Shown here: positions 37,912-47,488 of the stretch, in pieces
How positions within the stretch are numbered: position 1 is the stretch's first letter
Layout of the letters: each line of letters opens with the position of its first letter
Source: Undaria pinnatifida
Lineage: Eukaryota > Sar > Phaeophyceae > Laminariales > Alariaceae
Direction: 5' to 3'
DNA length: 64,000 nt
Assembly (NCBI GenBank): GCA_012845835.1
Contig: JABAKD010000011.1
Span: 14,335,214-14,399,213, forward strand
The notes under the pieces: generated by a model
Told to the model about the DNA's origin: nothing
The model's input: the letters and a program-made list of their open reading frames with translations, nothing else
The model's database searches: none
Translations under genes and position numbers: made by a program

Positions 37912-38730
37912 GACAGACATCGGTATAATACCTGGTATCTAGACAGACATCGCAATGGAAATACAGCAAGGTGGTTTAGCCGTGCAATGCTAGCCGCAAT
38001 GAACACGCGGGCAAAGGGCACAATAGGCAAGCCAGCACACCAGACTACAAGATAAGAAGCAAGAAAAACAAAAAGGAAATCACAATTCGAAAGAAAGGGT
38101 AAAATACAAAATACAAAATACAGCTGAACCAGGACGGACCAGTAGCATCTGGTTTACCCCAGCCAGGCTGATATCTGGTACAAACCAAGCATACTCGAAC
38201 AACCAAGCATATAACCAAGCATATAGGATACAGGAGCATTTATAGCCATGTGTAGAGATGTAGAGCGTCCTGTACTGCTGCCGTACTGCTGCAACATAAT
38301 GGTCTTACATACAATAATTGTTGGTATATTATCATGGAAATTAAATGGTCCTTACATTTCCGTCCATGTAGACGCGATAGGAAGCAGAAGTGGGCCGGTC
38401 GAACGGTTCGAGCGAGTTAGACAGCAGTAGTCTAGACCTGAACAATCGCTTCCCGGGCCGTGCCTCTAGTGCTGCACACGCAAGCGCGTGCTACGGCATC
38501 CGGTCGGTAAAAAAACAGCTCGAAAAGAGGCGCAAGCATGAAGCCCGAGAGTGGGGGCTATGCGTACAAAGCGGCGACAGCTACCAGCTGACAGGTATGG
38601 TAGGATTGATAGATCGAGTGCAGGTTTCAGAAGGAGAGTGTTGCTCACCGCAATCGGACGGGGGCGACTCCGGAGATCTCGACCGGCGAGGGGACCGGCG
38701 CGGATAAGATCGTCGCGGAGAGCGGCCCAT
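24942..38730 (-). CDS. SR splicing factor with two RRMs and RS domains, ten exons
   Basis: SR proteins bind exonic enhancers through RRMs and recruit the spliceosome through phosphorylated RS domains in the nucleus. Exons 38649-38730, 33373-33464, 31417-31475, 31006-31149, 30443-30667, 28861-28974, 27745-27892, 27282-27370, 26409-26438 and 24942-25065 join in phase to 368 residues plus stop. Order: RS segment (1-27), RRM1 with IFCGNM and PPGFGFVYM (about 29-100), linker rich in RS, RD and RG (about 108-215), RRM2 with YRVNLTGLPPGTSWQDLK (about 216-288), then RS repeats ending PPKRRWDIARGFTR. SWQDLK is the signature of the second RRM of SRSF1/4/5/6-type proteins, while RRM1 reads more like SRSF3/7. 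The first exon, 5.2 kb away, is the least certain. Introns are full of simple repeats. Confidence 0.9.
25150..25290. repeat. ACACATG-rich array in SR intron 9
   Basis: Units of ATACACATG then CACACATGCA. Confidence 0.9.
26409..26438 (-). CDS. SR protein exon 9: 30-nt microexon
   Basis: Encodes RGRRSRSP and completes codons on both sides, so exons 8 and 10 join in the RS frame only through an insert of this phase (1 nt in, 2 nt left over). The acceptor could be AAAG at 26439 or GAG at 26434; both keep the frame. Donor GTTAGT. Confidence 0.75.
26460..26545. repeat. GTTCGAAGAGT minisatellite in SR intron 8
   Basis: Six units of 11-12 bp beside the microexon at 26409-26438. Confidence 0.85.
26780..27265. 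repeat. ACCGTA-rich degenerate array in SR intron 8
   Basis: About 480 bp dominated by ACCGTA, AAACCGTACCG and CGTATCGTAAAC units, directly next to exon 8. Confidence 0.85.
27282..27370 (-). CDS. SR protein exon 8: start of C-terminal RS domain
   Basis: Encodes EDARCKARRPPPEKKPDRSP then SISRSISRS. Acceptor TTTCCAG, donor GTAATT, ends in phase 2. It lies at the edge of the ACCGTA-rich array. Confidence 0.85.
27745..27892 (-). CDS. SR protein exon 7: RRM2 end
   Basis: Encodes LFRKYAEPGYVQIYTKGEGL then VEFNSLDEMDHVIKKLDDTK and FNGDYIRLT. It matches 'G.GVVEF....DM..AV.KLD.T.F' of SR second RRMs. Donor GTACGT, phase 0. Confidence 0.94.
28861..28974 (-). CDS. SR protein exon 6: RRM2 start with SWQDLK
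   Basis: Encodes GLRGGPDRYSQKKGPRRTDY then RVNLTGLPPGTSWQDLK. SWQDLK marks the atypical second RRM of dual-RRM SR proteins. Acceptor TCTCAG, donor GTAAGG, ends in phase 2. Confidence 0.94.
29569..29910 (+). repeat. About 170-bp tandem duplication in SR intron 5
   Basis: Two units starting TGCTACCTCGG.TCCTGTCCAT then ATATCCAG, ending CCTACTTAGCACA...GGGTTG.GATA. A partial third continues to about 30060. Confidence 0.85.
30443..30667 (-). CDS. SR protein exon 5: RS/RD/RG linker
   Basis: Encodes RRSPSYSRDWSRSRSRSRSR, then RD and RG repeats and YDND/YDYRGRDY stretches. It sits between the two RRMs. The donor (GTGTGG) is not strong; it is followed by three copies of a 10-bp GTCCAGGAGT-like unit in the intron. 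Confidence 0.85.
31006..31149 (-). CDS. SR protein exon 4: RRM1 end
   Basis: Encodes EAVKALNGTSLHGSILRIEI then SANNKNKLGPRGGYKERKEI and a basic tail. It closes RRM1. Acceptor GGGATAG, donor GTGAAT, phase 2 in and out. Confidence 0.93.
31160..31345. repeat. Short tandem repeat in SR intron 3
   Basis: Three or four units with ACAGATCATAC, CACATCAA and AGGCTATCGT. Confidence 0.7.
31417..31475 (-). CDS. SR protein exon 3: RRM1 RNP1
   Basis: 59-nt exon encoding VARKPPGFGFVYMDDPLDA. RNP1 is GFGFVYMD; 'VWVARNPPGF' in the family matches the IWVARKPPGF junction. Ends in phase 2 at donor GTGAGA. Confidence 0.94.
32121..32235. repeat. GTAGAACRGATC minisatellite
   Basis: About ten 12-bp units in SR intron 2 or its surroundings (intron between 31475 and 33373). 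Confidence 0.9.
32299..32592 (+). CDS. Putative antisense ORF in SR intron (97 aa)
   Basis: Its N-terminal half is driven by a 9-bp GGAGAACTA repeat (32352-32430). The C-terminal part, LESALQEASEQYMLRAVAVL then VGIIEQEKGISRRK, is not repeat-driven and looks helical. No family is recognised. It may be a transposon remnant. Confidence 0.25.
   Translation: MAVLRAETALESQRQTSRTRRIRRFRRTRRIRRTRRTRRRTRRNTLFKLESALQEASEQYMLRAVAVLVGIIEQEKGISRRKNQQTTRSNGGTSRGP
33373..33464 (-). CDS. SR protein exon 2: RRM1 first half
   Basis: Encodes ANIFCGNMNPTSNKHDLEHI then FNEYGKIVDIW, with RNP2 as IFCGNM. Acceptor CTTCCAG, donor GTGAGT, ends in phase 0. Confidence 0.93.
33945..34165. repeat. GATC array with about 10-bp spacing
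   Basis: Units of GATCTATAT / GATCTACAT repeat for about 200 bp in the first SR intron. Confidence 0.85.
34540..34600. repeat. 12-bp minisatellite
   Basis: Four units of GTTGCTAACAAA in the first SR intron. Confidence 0.9.
35245..35390. repeat. 12-bp minisatellite AAGATTGTACCC
   Basis: About twelve units in the first SR intron. Confidence 0.93.
37577..37923 (+). mobile_element. SINE-like element with tRNA-like head and poly-A
   Basis: Flanked by a 17-bp direct repeat, TATAATACCTGGTATCT (37560-37576 and 37924-37940), as a target-site duplication would be. Near its 5' end GGTGGCGTATCAGG resembles an A box, and GTGAGTTCGAGCCCC (about 37645-37660) a B box. A run of about 30 A (37879-37909) lies close to the 3' end. 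Inserted in the first SR intron. Confidence 0.65.
38649..38730 (-). CDS. SR protein exon 1: N-terminal RS segment
   Basis: Starts ATG and encodes MGRSPRRSYPRRSPRRSRSP then ESPPSDC, ending in phase 1 at donor GTGAGC. This phase matches exon 2. An arginine-serine segment before RRM1 is uncommon among SR proteins, so the join over 5.2 kb needs transcript support. Confidence 0.6.
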
Positions 38731-39839
38731 GATGCTGTTGATGCTTTTGTACCTGTACTGCTCGGTGGTGTGAACTGCTGCCCAACGCCACGGAGGTATC
38801 AAAGCAGGGGACAAACGTGTAACACCCCCTGTACATAATGCCTTTTATATGGAACATTATTTTACCGTTTGATTCGTGATTCGTCCAGCATCCACTCTCT
38901 CTTTTACACTACTAATAATAATATTATAAAAAATGAAAATACACTCCAGCTAGCTGTGAGATCGAAGATTTCGTCGAAACTCATCTTTGCAAGCTGTGTG
39001 TGATACTCCGATCGCGCGTATTACGAGTTGTGTGTCCTCATTAAGGATATATGCCATATCCCATAGCCCGGTATACGTTGATACCGACAGCTCGCGGAAC
39101 TAAACGTGATATTGCAGTAGCCCGCTCTTGGGATCGCAGGTGGCTGGTGTTGATGTGCGCCCCCAATCCCGATCGTAAAGGTGGACCGAGAAGACCTGTT
39201 TCAAGAAGCTGCGAGGCTTCCTTGTGGTCGTGTGATGTGCGCGTGGCATTTATTTAATGTTTGCAACAAGAACATCCATGCCCGAATGAAAAGCATCGTG
39301 CTGACTCTGTTTGTGTTGCAACAACAGCAGCAGTCATTCTGTACTCACGTACTCACACTGCGAGAGAGTATCTATCGACAGCAGCAATACAGTCACAGCA
39401 GATGTAGTACAGTACAGTAGATCATACGCCCGGTCGGTCGGGATGGTATTGTATGATGACCAAGATGCTCGTTATAATCCCGATATTATTGCTAGTTGAG
39501 CCGAGGTTAAAAAAGCAAACGACGTACCGTGAAGTACCTAGAGCTCCGCAGTGCTGTAGTCCTACTGATTTGCATATTATCTCGCGATCAATCTATGAGA
39601 ACTCTTATAAGTCCCATATAGAACACGTACTGCTATAGATTTTGGACTCTTCCTCCCGGGGGGGGTGAGGTGGCATCATCAGATCATCTGGTAAATAATA
39701 TGGATAGAGCTACAATACACACGACGTTTATGCTCCTGGCTGGTTCCAGGTATTACTTGCTGCAGAAAAAGTTGTTTTACTCATTGTTGTGTTGGTACCG
39801 TACCAGCCACAACATTGTGAAAATACCGGAGGGATATAC

Positions 39840-40345
39840 TTGCCCCCCCCACCTCCTTCCTTCGCTGGGGATGTGGTGGTATAACCTGTGTTTTTCCACC
39901 TTCAGTATGCAGGTTCGACCCTTCCCCCTCCCCCTCGCTGGGGGGAGTGACGGTAGCTTCAGCGTGTGTTCTCCTGTTTTCATTTGCCCATGCTCGCCCG
40001 ACCTTGCCTCCCCCCCCCCCCCCCCCCGCTCGGCTTGTGGCAGTAGCGTGTGCTCTTCTGTTTTCAGCATAAATGTTCGCCCCCCCCCCCCCCGCCCCGG
40101 CCCCGTCGCTGGCGATTCGACGGGTGGTGGCATTTTGCTTGTGATATTTAGTTTTCAAGGATGGCCGTTCCGCCCGAACCCTCCCCTCCTCCCCGCTCGA
40201 GATTTAATAGAAGCCCATGCTCTTCCACGTTTTAACATTAATCCCCCCCTCCCCCCCCCCCCCGCCTTCGCTGAAGATGTGACAGTAAATTGTGTTATTC
40301 TGTTTTCAAGGACGCCTGTGCGACCCCCAAAAAAAACAGTAGGTC
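39840..40345 (+). repeat. C-rich tandem array with TTTTCAG-type ends
   Basis: About five units of 80-110 bp, each with a poly-C tract, CTTCGCTG or CTCGCTGG, G(T/A)TGTG.TTCTG, then TTTTCA(G/A) followed by a short unique part. Confidence 0.75.
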
Positions 40346-40575
40346 ATTCGACGCTGTCATCCGTGTGCAAAAAAACACGCACAAGGTGTCGTTTTCTGCG
40401 TCACAAGAAAAAATATTCTTGGTAGGATGAACAGCAGCCTTTACGCGACTCGCCGAACACCACACCAGCTTGGTGCAAGCATTGCCTGCCTGGTCGAGAG
40501 ATGAAAACCCGGCGTGCTCCATCCCATCAACATGGCAGGGATTCGAGGGTCTATGTGCGACGACGGTCTGGTGTC
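40335..40575 (+). repeat. Dispersed repeat A, partial copy
   Basis: GCTGTCATCCGTGTGCAA...GCGACTCGCCGAACACC...GCCTGCCTGGTC...GGGATTCGAGGGTCTATG, as in 18480-18690. Confidence 0.75.
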
Positions 40576-41884
40576 GTCATGATCATGACTATAGAGGATA
40601 TCGATAGGTATCTATAAATTAAAGTAAATGATGTTGAAGTATGCGCAAGCTAGGGTGCAGCTGCAAAGAAGTCCCCACAAATGTGGTGATCCGGATTTTC
40701 CACAAGGAAAAGATTATGTCATGATGTCAAAAAGGCACAAAACACCTGCCAAAGACCTGCGCGACAAGCTAGGGACAACAACTATTACAAAGCATTGACA
40801 ATAAAAGGATGAGGCGGTACTAAGCCAACCCAACCCCCCTCCCTCCCGTAACAGACCATCGTTGAACGAGGCCCTTAGAGAGCATGGGCTTGCAAGGGTG
40901 TAAGGCCGTCCCAGGGCAATGACGACACGCGCCCCCGAGGGAGTACGGATTCATCATACGGGAAAACCATATGGTAGACCCTCTCTCTCACCACCCATCC
41001 TAGCCCAAGCTAATGGAAAAAATGCTTACTCTGAGCCTATACTAAAGTACTTAACTAGGAGGTTGGGACGCCAGAGTATAGAGAGGAGAGGCCGCAGCGA
41101 GCGCACCCACTCGAGCGCACCCACTCAAGCAGTCTTTCAGCGGTAGTCAGGTTGCAGAGACAATGGACTCGGTGAGCTATTACCTTACCCATCCAGCGGG
41201 AGTAGCTAGGACCCTGCCCATACGGTGAGCGTTTGCATAGCGTGAGCTGCACGGTAACATATGCACGATGTGGAGCGAGTCTGGTGGATTGGAAGCCTTA
41301 CTACGCATTGGCCTGACTTGGCAGAGATAAAGCACATTTATAGTACATAATACTCTTGTATATGATGCCAACGACTACGGGCATGCCCACATAAATAATG
41401 GCTCACCCGCCCCCGTTGCCCCCCGCTGACAATATTATGGCGATAGGAGGATCCGGCGATAGCTTCGGAGCGTGTCATTTTTCGAGCCCCATAGATTAGA
41501 CGAGTGCTGCGATATCTATACTAGGTACTAGTTAATGGTAGTATTTTTCGGCTGTTTCATTTTCTGCATGACCGGGCTCCTTAACCCATCTTAGCCCGCA
41601 ATCGTGGGAATACCATTAATAATGCCGTTCTTGTTTGTGGAGATAACAAATGGCCAGTTGCTATAGCTAGGACATGGGTTTGTTAATCGGGTCCGACTTT
41701 CAGTTTGGTCTAAATGAGGCTTTGTGTGGCTTTGCATAGAACTTTTCAACTGAGGAGGAGTACTGTATCAGAAAAAACAATGGTTGGTACACCTGTACCG
41801 CATCTTAGTTCAATACTCAATACGGGTACCTGTGTACGGTATATAATCCCTTTGCTTTTCCCCTTTGGGCACTCCCCTTTGGGA

Positions 41885-42060
41885 GACTTCTTGGCTTCGC
41901 AGGCTAGTCTAGAGGTGTGGGAGTGGGTTTCGAGGAGCCGCATATTTGAGCCGTTGATATTAATAGTTTGGTAGAACTGGAGTTTCCCCAAGTAGTCAAT
42001 TTTCATATGATATGTGTTTTACATTGTACGGCTTATTCGCGTGGGCTATTGTTACGGTGA
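41885..42060 (+). repeat. Dispersed repeat F, copy 2
   Basis: See 16945-17110. Confidence 0.75.
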
Positions 42061-44937
42061 AACACTGCTCTGGAAGGCGTGTAGGGGCCGAGGATGAGGA
42101 GCACCCGAAAGAAAATCGTAGATGTTGAAAGGAGCACCCGAAAGAAGGTCGTAGATGTTGAAAGGATGTCGTACTCTGACAAAAAAACGTATCACATACA
42201 TGTAGAATAAGTGGTACCCGTGAACCACTCGTGGCCGATCGCCCAGTCGTCAATGGTTCCATGTTCCTTTCGTTCTTCGCATCGTCGCGTAAATTCTGAG
42301 GCGCACTCTCGTCTCCGTCATCACTTCGATCGATCGATTGGCCAAGGAAGCTCAGGAGCACGAGCCCCATCATCATACCAGGCACCAAAACTATTATTAT
42401 AGCTACCTGGCGCGTACGTGCAAATACCAGGTATATACCATGCATAACTATTAATACTATGACGATATATACGTAATATACATTAGCTGGCATGTTCTAT
42501 AGCAAGAAGAGTGACAAGCCATTGATTGAGTCGAACGATCCTGACTTGAGGAGGTGTGCACCTAAACTAAAAAATAACCCCGAAAACCAAAACCAACGTT
42601 TGACATCGAATATGATCAATTCCGTGGCTGTAGATAACGAACAGCATAACAGTGAGAAATACAAGTGATATTCGAACGGTACAGGGATGGGGTGGGGGGG
42701 GTGGGGGAGTTGGCGCCGGTGGTTGGCGGGGGCAGGGTCAGGAGAACATGGACACACATCTAGTTTTTTTGCGTAGTAGTAGTTGGTTGTTGGATACAGA
42801 CTGTAGTACAGCTGTAGTAGTACCAGGTACTACATCGTTTTTCGATTTTACAGTTCGTGGTCTGTATTTTTTTTCGGTTATTATCATCTTATTATCATCA
42901 TCACATTATTTGTTGGCACCAACGACTAACGCTGTGCATTTGGTGGATGCCAAACGGAAAATACAAATAATACTAGGAAGGTCCCAGTTGGGAAGCCACA
43001 TTATGAGGAGACCTAGAATATACTCGGTCCCAAAGTGCTATGAACACCCTGAACGCAGCACGCATGATGAGCTGTTTGTTAGCTGTTTGTTCGTACCTAT
43101 GGGCAAAACATAAAAAGGATCCTCCTGGCCCACGATTCCGCCCACTAAATGTCCTGCCAGACGGGTTATTGCAGGTGGTGTACGTGTACTCACCGTCACC
43201 GTTGTGCGAATGTCCACAGATCGACTACTACTAGTCTACCAGGTGTATCTTTAACCCTTTAGAGGCCGAAATAAAAAAAGGTTCTTCCATATACTAATTT
43301 CAAGTAACTTGTCCCCCCAAAACGGGTGTCCAGTAGTAAGGGCGTTGTAAAGGCGTTCACGACGAATGATTGCAAGACGTGTAAAACTCGCGCCGCCGAC
43401 GTGTTACAAAGCTTGCAAAGCTGAGTATCGACCACTGGACCGGTCGAACTCACAGCTAGCTGACGTATGTGAAAGCATTGCACTGAATAAAATAGAACAA
43501 AGCAAGTGTGCGAAGCACGTGATTAGTTATCGAACGTTCGATTTCGCTCTTCGTGATTTGAAAGTATAGACTAGACTAAGTGCCCTTTCCCATGTTTCCG
43601 GGACAATATTACGTACAAGTATTACCATTATTTATCATATTATTAACAATTGCTTGTCCCCAAAACATGGGTGCAGCCCTACTAATAAACGGGATTATCA
43701 TCCGCGGCGCCCGTACACTACACGGACTACACAGGCTGCCCCATGCTCGATGCCCCATATACATACGCCCGTACACTACACAGACCGCACGAGCTGCCCC
43801 ATGCCCTACGCCCTGTATACAAATAACACGAGTCGACGCGTGCTACGATACAGGTACTTGTAACCCTTTTGTTAATGACGGGGCTCCTTAGTCCAAATAA
43901 CTGCTTACATTACCTGGTATTAACCCGAATACGTGGATTTTTTTTGTTGCAATATGTTTCGTTGCATACTAACGTAGTGGGATTGTTCCTCGGGTAGCAC
44001 TTTTTTTCCTCTCCAATCAGTTTTTGGTATTATAGTTGGTATTATAAGGTATAGAGCCCTTTACGTGAGGAGCTGGGACCGAGGGAGAAAACTTTGGTGC
44101 ACTTGTACCGCAGATCACATGGTGACTACATCACACAACTAAGTGTATCACCTACCCAACCGAAATCACATGCCCCAAGCAGCACAAATACATGGCCTCC
44201 AGGACCGAGAGTACATGAGTCGACCAAACCTACCATGGAGAAAGGCGAGAAAGCAGCAGGGCCATTTTTCGATATCTGTAATTTTAATACATCATATTTT
44301 ACTTGAAATCGAAACATTTCGATATCCGCGCACACACGGGCCTCTTGATGAAGCTCACGGCACCCCTTCGTCCTATTCTATATTCCTATTACTAATACAA
44401 TGTCATCACTGTACCACATTCTACTACGTCCAAGTCTGCCCACGTTTGGCCTAATCTATCCACCCCGTAGCCCCTAGCAACAAAAACGAGTGCACCTCCA
44501 CCCCCCCCCCCGCCCTCGTGCCCGTTGAAACTCAATAAAACACCCCCCCTGTGATGAACCCGTATGATGAACGAGGGGGCACACGCACCGAAAACGTTGC
44601 GTTGGTTTTGGAATATCTCGTCTACAGTAGTACGCGACACAACTTGAGAAAAGGGCAGTTGAGAATTGCAGTCCCGAATTTTAGGCGAAAACAAGAACAT
44701 GGCCCCTTTGGTACTGAAAGTAGTGTAGGAAACACCCTACCCTGCCTTACACAATGATAATTCCAGCCTGGCCAGGAGTAATAAGACATTTTTAACTGGT
44801 GTCGCATACTTGTATATAATTCCACAGACGTATCGGTCGGCGCTAGCATTGCATTAGCCCCGGTGTGGAGAAACCATTGAAAATTCTTCCGAGGGCATGC
44901 GTTATCATATTTCTCGTGTTTCCAGAGGGGATACGGT

Positions 44938-45187
44938 GAGAAGTCGGCCTTCCTGAAAAGCCTGCTTGATTCGTTGAACGCCTCATCTTCCCTTCTTGCC
45001 ACTCTACTCTTCTCGACCAAAACCTGCCCAAAAATCGCCTAATCTGCCCCTCCTCCCCCCCTCCTCCTCCTCCTCCTCCTCCTCCATCGTGCACAATAAG
45101 AAACGTGATACGTAAGCAATGAGAAGGAAGAAATCAGTCTTCCTCAAGAGCCGGCTTGATGCGTTCAACGATATCTTCTCGCCATTC
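44938..45187 (-). pseudogene. Two tandem copies of the Ku70 SAP-exon 3' end
   Basis: Plus-strand blocks AAGAAGTCGGCCTTCCTGAA (44938) and AAGAAATCAGTCTTCCTCAA (45127) match AAGAAATCAGCCCTCCTGGA (45284), which is the end of the real exon. Similarity continues through CTGCTTGATGCGTTCAACGA into exon sequence. Each is followed by GCCTAATCTGCCCC-like and CTC-rich spacer. Confidence 0.8.
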
Positions 45188-45289
45188 TACTACGGCCACC
45201 TCGGCCAAATCTGGCCTAATATGCCCCCCCCCCCTCCCTCCTCCACCGTGCTAAATAAGAACTGCAAATTTATAAGCGTGACCAAGAAA

Positions 45290-45406
45290 TCAGCCCTCCT
45301 GGAGGACCTGCTTGATGCGTTCAACGATGTCTCCCTTCTTGCCTCCGAGGGGCAGGTCGCGGTTCTTGAGGAAGGACTTCAGGGTGGGCATGGTGAAACG
45401 TTCCAG
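45290..45406 (-). CDS. Ku70 last exon: SAP domain
   Basis: Encodes LERFTMPTLKSFLKNRDLPL then GGKKGDIVERIKQVLQEG and a stop. This SAP-type helix-extended-helix binds DNA in Ku70. Acceptor TTTCTGGCAG. Copies of its 3' half occur at 44938-45000 and 45127-45187, and copies of its 5' edge at 45500, 46295 and 46372. Confidence 0.93.
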   Translation of the reverse strand: MERFTMPTLKSFLKNRDLPLGGKKGDIVERIKQVLQEG

Positions 45407-47443
45407 CTGCCAGAAAATTATATTGGAGCACACGCCAAAGAAGGGGAGGAGGCATCGGATGCGCGCGGGGGGGGGAGAGGCAAAAAAATGCAGATATGAG
45501 GGTAGGCATGGTGAAACGCTTGAGCTGCAACACAAGGCGGGAAATAAGGCTGGAGCATACAGCATGGGCAGGGGAGGGGCATCGAAGGGGGGGGGGGTGT
45601 ACTCATTTGTTGCTTGCCTTAGCAATTTGACCATTGATTACGCATCTCTTTCGAGACGGAGCACCGTTCATTCCTACTCCCAATAGCCTGATAGAGACAG
45701 ACGCCTCCAACATTTGGGCGCTCATTACGCTTTTTCAATATATGACATGAAACTGTTTGTTCCCCGTCTTTGCTCCCCGTCCTGTTTCGCCGTCTGCGGC
45801 CACCATCTATCTCCTAGGATAGCAATCGTTTTCTCGCTACTCTCTAGTCTACCAAACTCTTTCATGTCACATACGTCCAATTTCCCCATCTCCCCTCAAC
45901 ACATCTCTTTCCTCCTTGTATATTTCACATTCTCCTCCTATGTGAGTCCTACTCTCCATTGTTGTGCCACACGGGGACATATGTGTAACCACCTCCTCCT
46001 CCCGGCTACTGGTATATCTCTTTCTTCTTTCTGGTAGGTGCAGGTTTCCCACACGATTTCGTGGCTTTAGCTTTTTCGCGTAGTCCATTGGGCCGTGCAA
46101 ATACGTTTTCATTCCAATATCTTCCCTCAACCCCCCGTATATCTCTAAGTGCTTCTCCTCTTTCACCTTAGTCCTTAGCGCCAGCTTTGGGGGATTAATA
46201 CATGTCGTACAATGTTCACGATGGTATTACAAAGTGACTGCAGATAAAACCACTAATTTGTTGTAGTATATATTATAACACAGGGGGGGTCGAGGGTGAC
46301 AACGGTGAAGCGCTCGAGCTAACAGAACAGATGTAAAGAATAATTGAAAAATCGGGAGGACAACAAAGAGGGATTCGAGGGGGACAATGGTGAAGCACTC
46401 GAACTAACAGACCAGACGTAAAAAAAACCGGAAGATCGGGAGGGGAGGCATGGAGGGGGTGGGCGTGGATACAAAATGTCGCACGTTACAGAAAAAAACA
46501 GTGATTGGACCAGCAAAAGAGGTGACAACGAGTGGACTTGGTATACTTGGAAGTATATCTTCATCACCGTCACCAGAACACACGCACGTATTAATAGTAA
46601 ATGCATTCAAAATCACCGTAAAAAACTACTATTGCAGTGCACTCCGTTTGTCACCACCAAACCTACTACATGAAGTTCGACACATTTGTATGGAACGTCC
46701 GGCACGAAGGAACAGGCAACAAGCAAATACCTACTGTCGTCCGTTTGCCATGCCTCGCTTTGCTTCGCCGCCGAAGGGCAATCAATCTTTTAACGCCGCC
46801 AAGCAAGTAGATCGATCCAAGATGTCAAGATGTTGTAGCAAGATGTTGAAGCAAGGTGTTGCAGCAACATGTGAAGGTGTTGCAGCAATATCTTGCGGAA
46901 GTGGGGGGATACATGGTATGGAGCAGCGGCGATACGAAGCACTGTAGCCGCTGCGGGGGAGGCGGGGGGGATGGGGACGCCACCAGATAGACGCATGTCA
47001 CAGTCGGGGTGTACCGTACCAACGTTTTCTTGGGGTCCTTCCTCCTTCCTCGCTGCTGCTACAGGAGCTCTATCAAATACCTCTATCAACTAACTCAGCC
47101 CTAACGTGTCGTATAGTGTCGTATCATAGCTATAGACCAAAAATAACGCGCAACTCGATGAACGGTCCCAATTACTACAATAGCTACTACTACCACTATT
47201 AATAGGTACACAACGGACAACAGTATTATTGATAGTAAAACACAAAAGCGCGCGCTACTATGAAGGTTCTATTGGGCGAAAACCTTTTCTGAACGACGGG
47301 TCTCTTTAAGCTATTAGACTAACAGTAGTACTACCGTAGTAAAGCTAATCATACAGTAGTCTAATACTCACACTATTCATAAAATCGTCGGGATGCGAAC
47401 AACAAAACAAAAGCCATGTTTCATCCCATGGGATGGTTTGATC

Positions 47444-47488
<45 letters not shown>

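Larger units (their letters stand above)
38731..45289. other. Intergenic region between SR gene and Ku70
   Basis: Should contain the SR promoter (minus strand, just above 38730) and the Ku70 3' end. No conserved exon was found. It holds repeat copies B (38945-39005), A (40335-40575), F (41885-42060) and B inverted (43395-43450), the C-rich array, and three TACCWGGTA sites (42425, 42821, 43911). The 251-codon ORF 39670-40425 is mostly an effect of the C-rich array. Confidence 0.5.

Noticed and set aside
38354..38428. Possible extra SR exon reading YRVYMDGN before GTAAGG
   Set aside because: Looks like an RNP2 strand, but its phase 0 end does not fit the RRM1 exon at 33464, which already has its own RNP2.
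40919..41146. Plus-strand ORF of 75 codons starting MTTRAPEGVR
   Set aside because: No recognisable domain; lies among repeats with no splice context.
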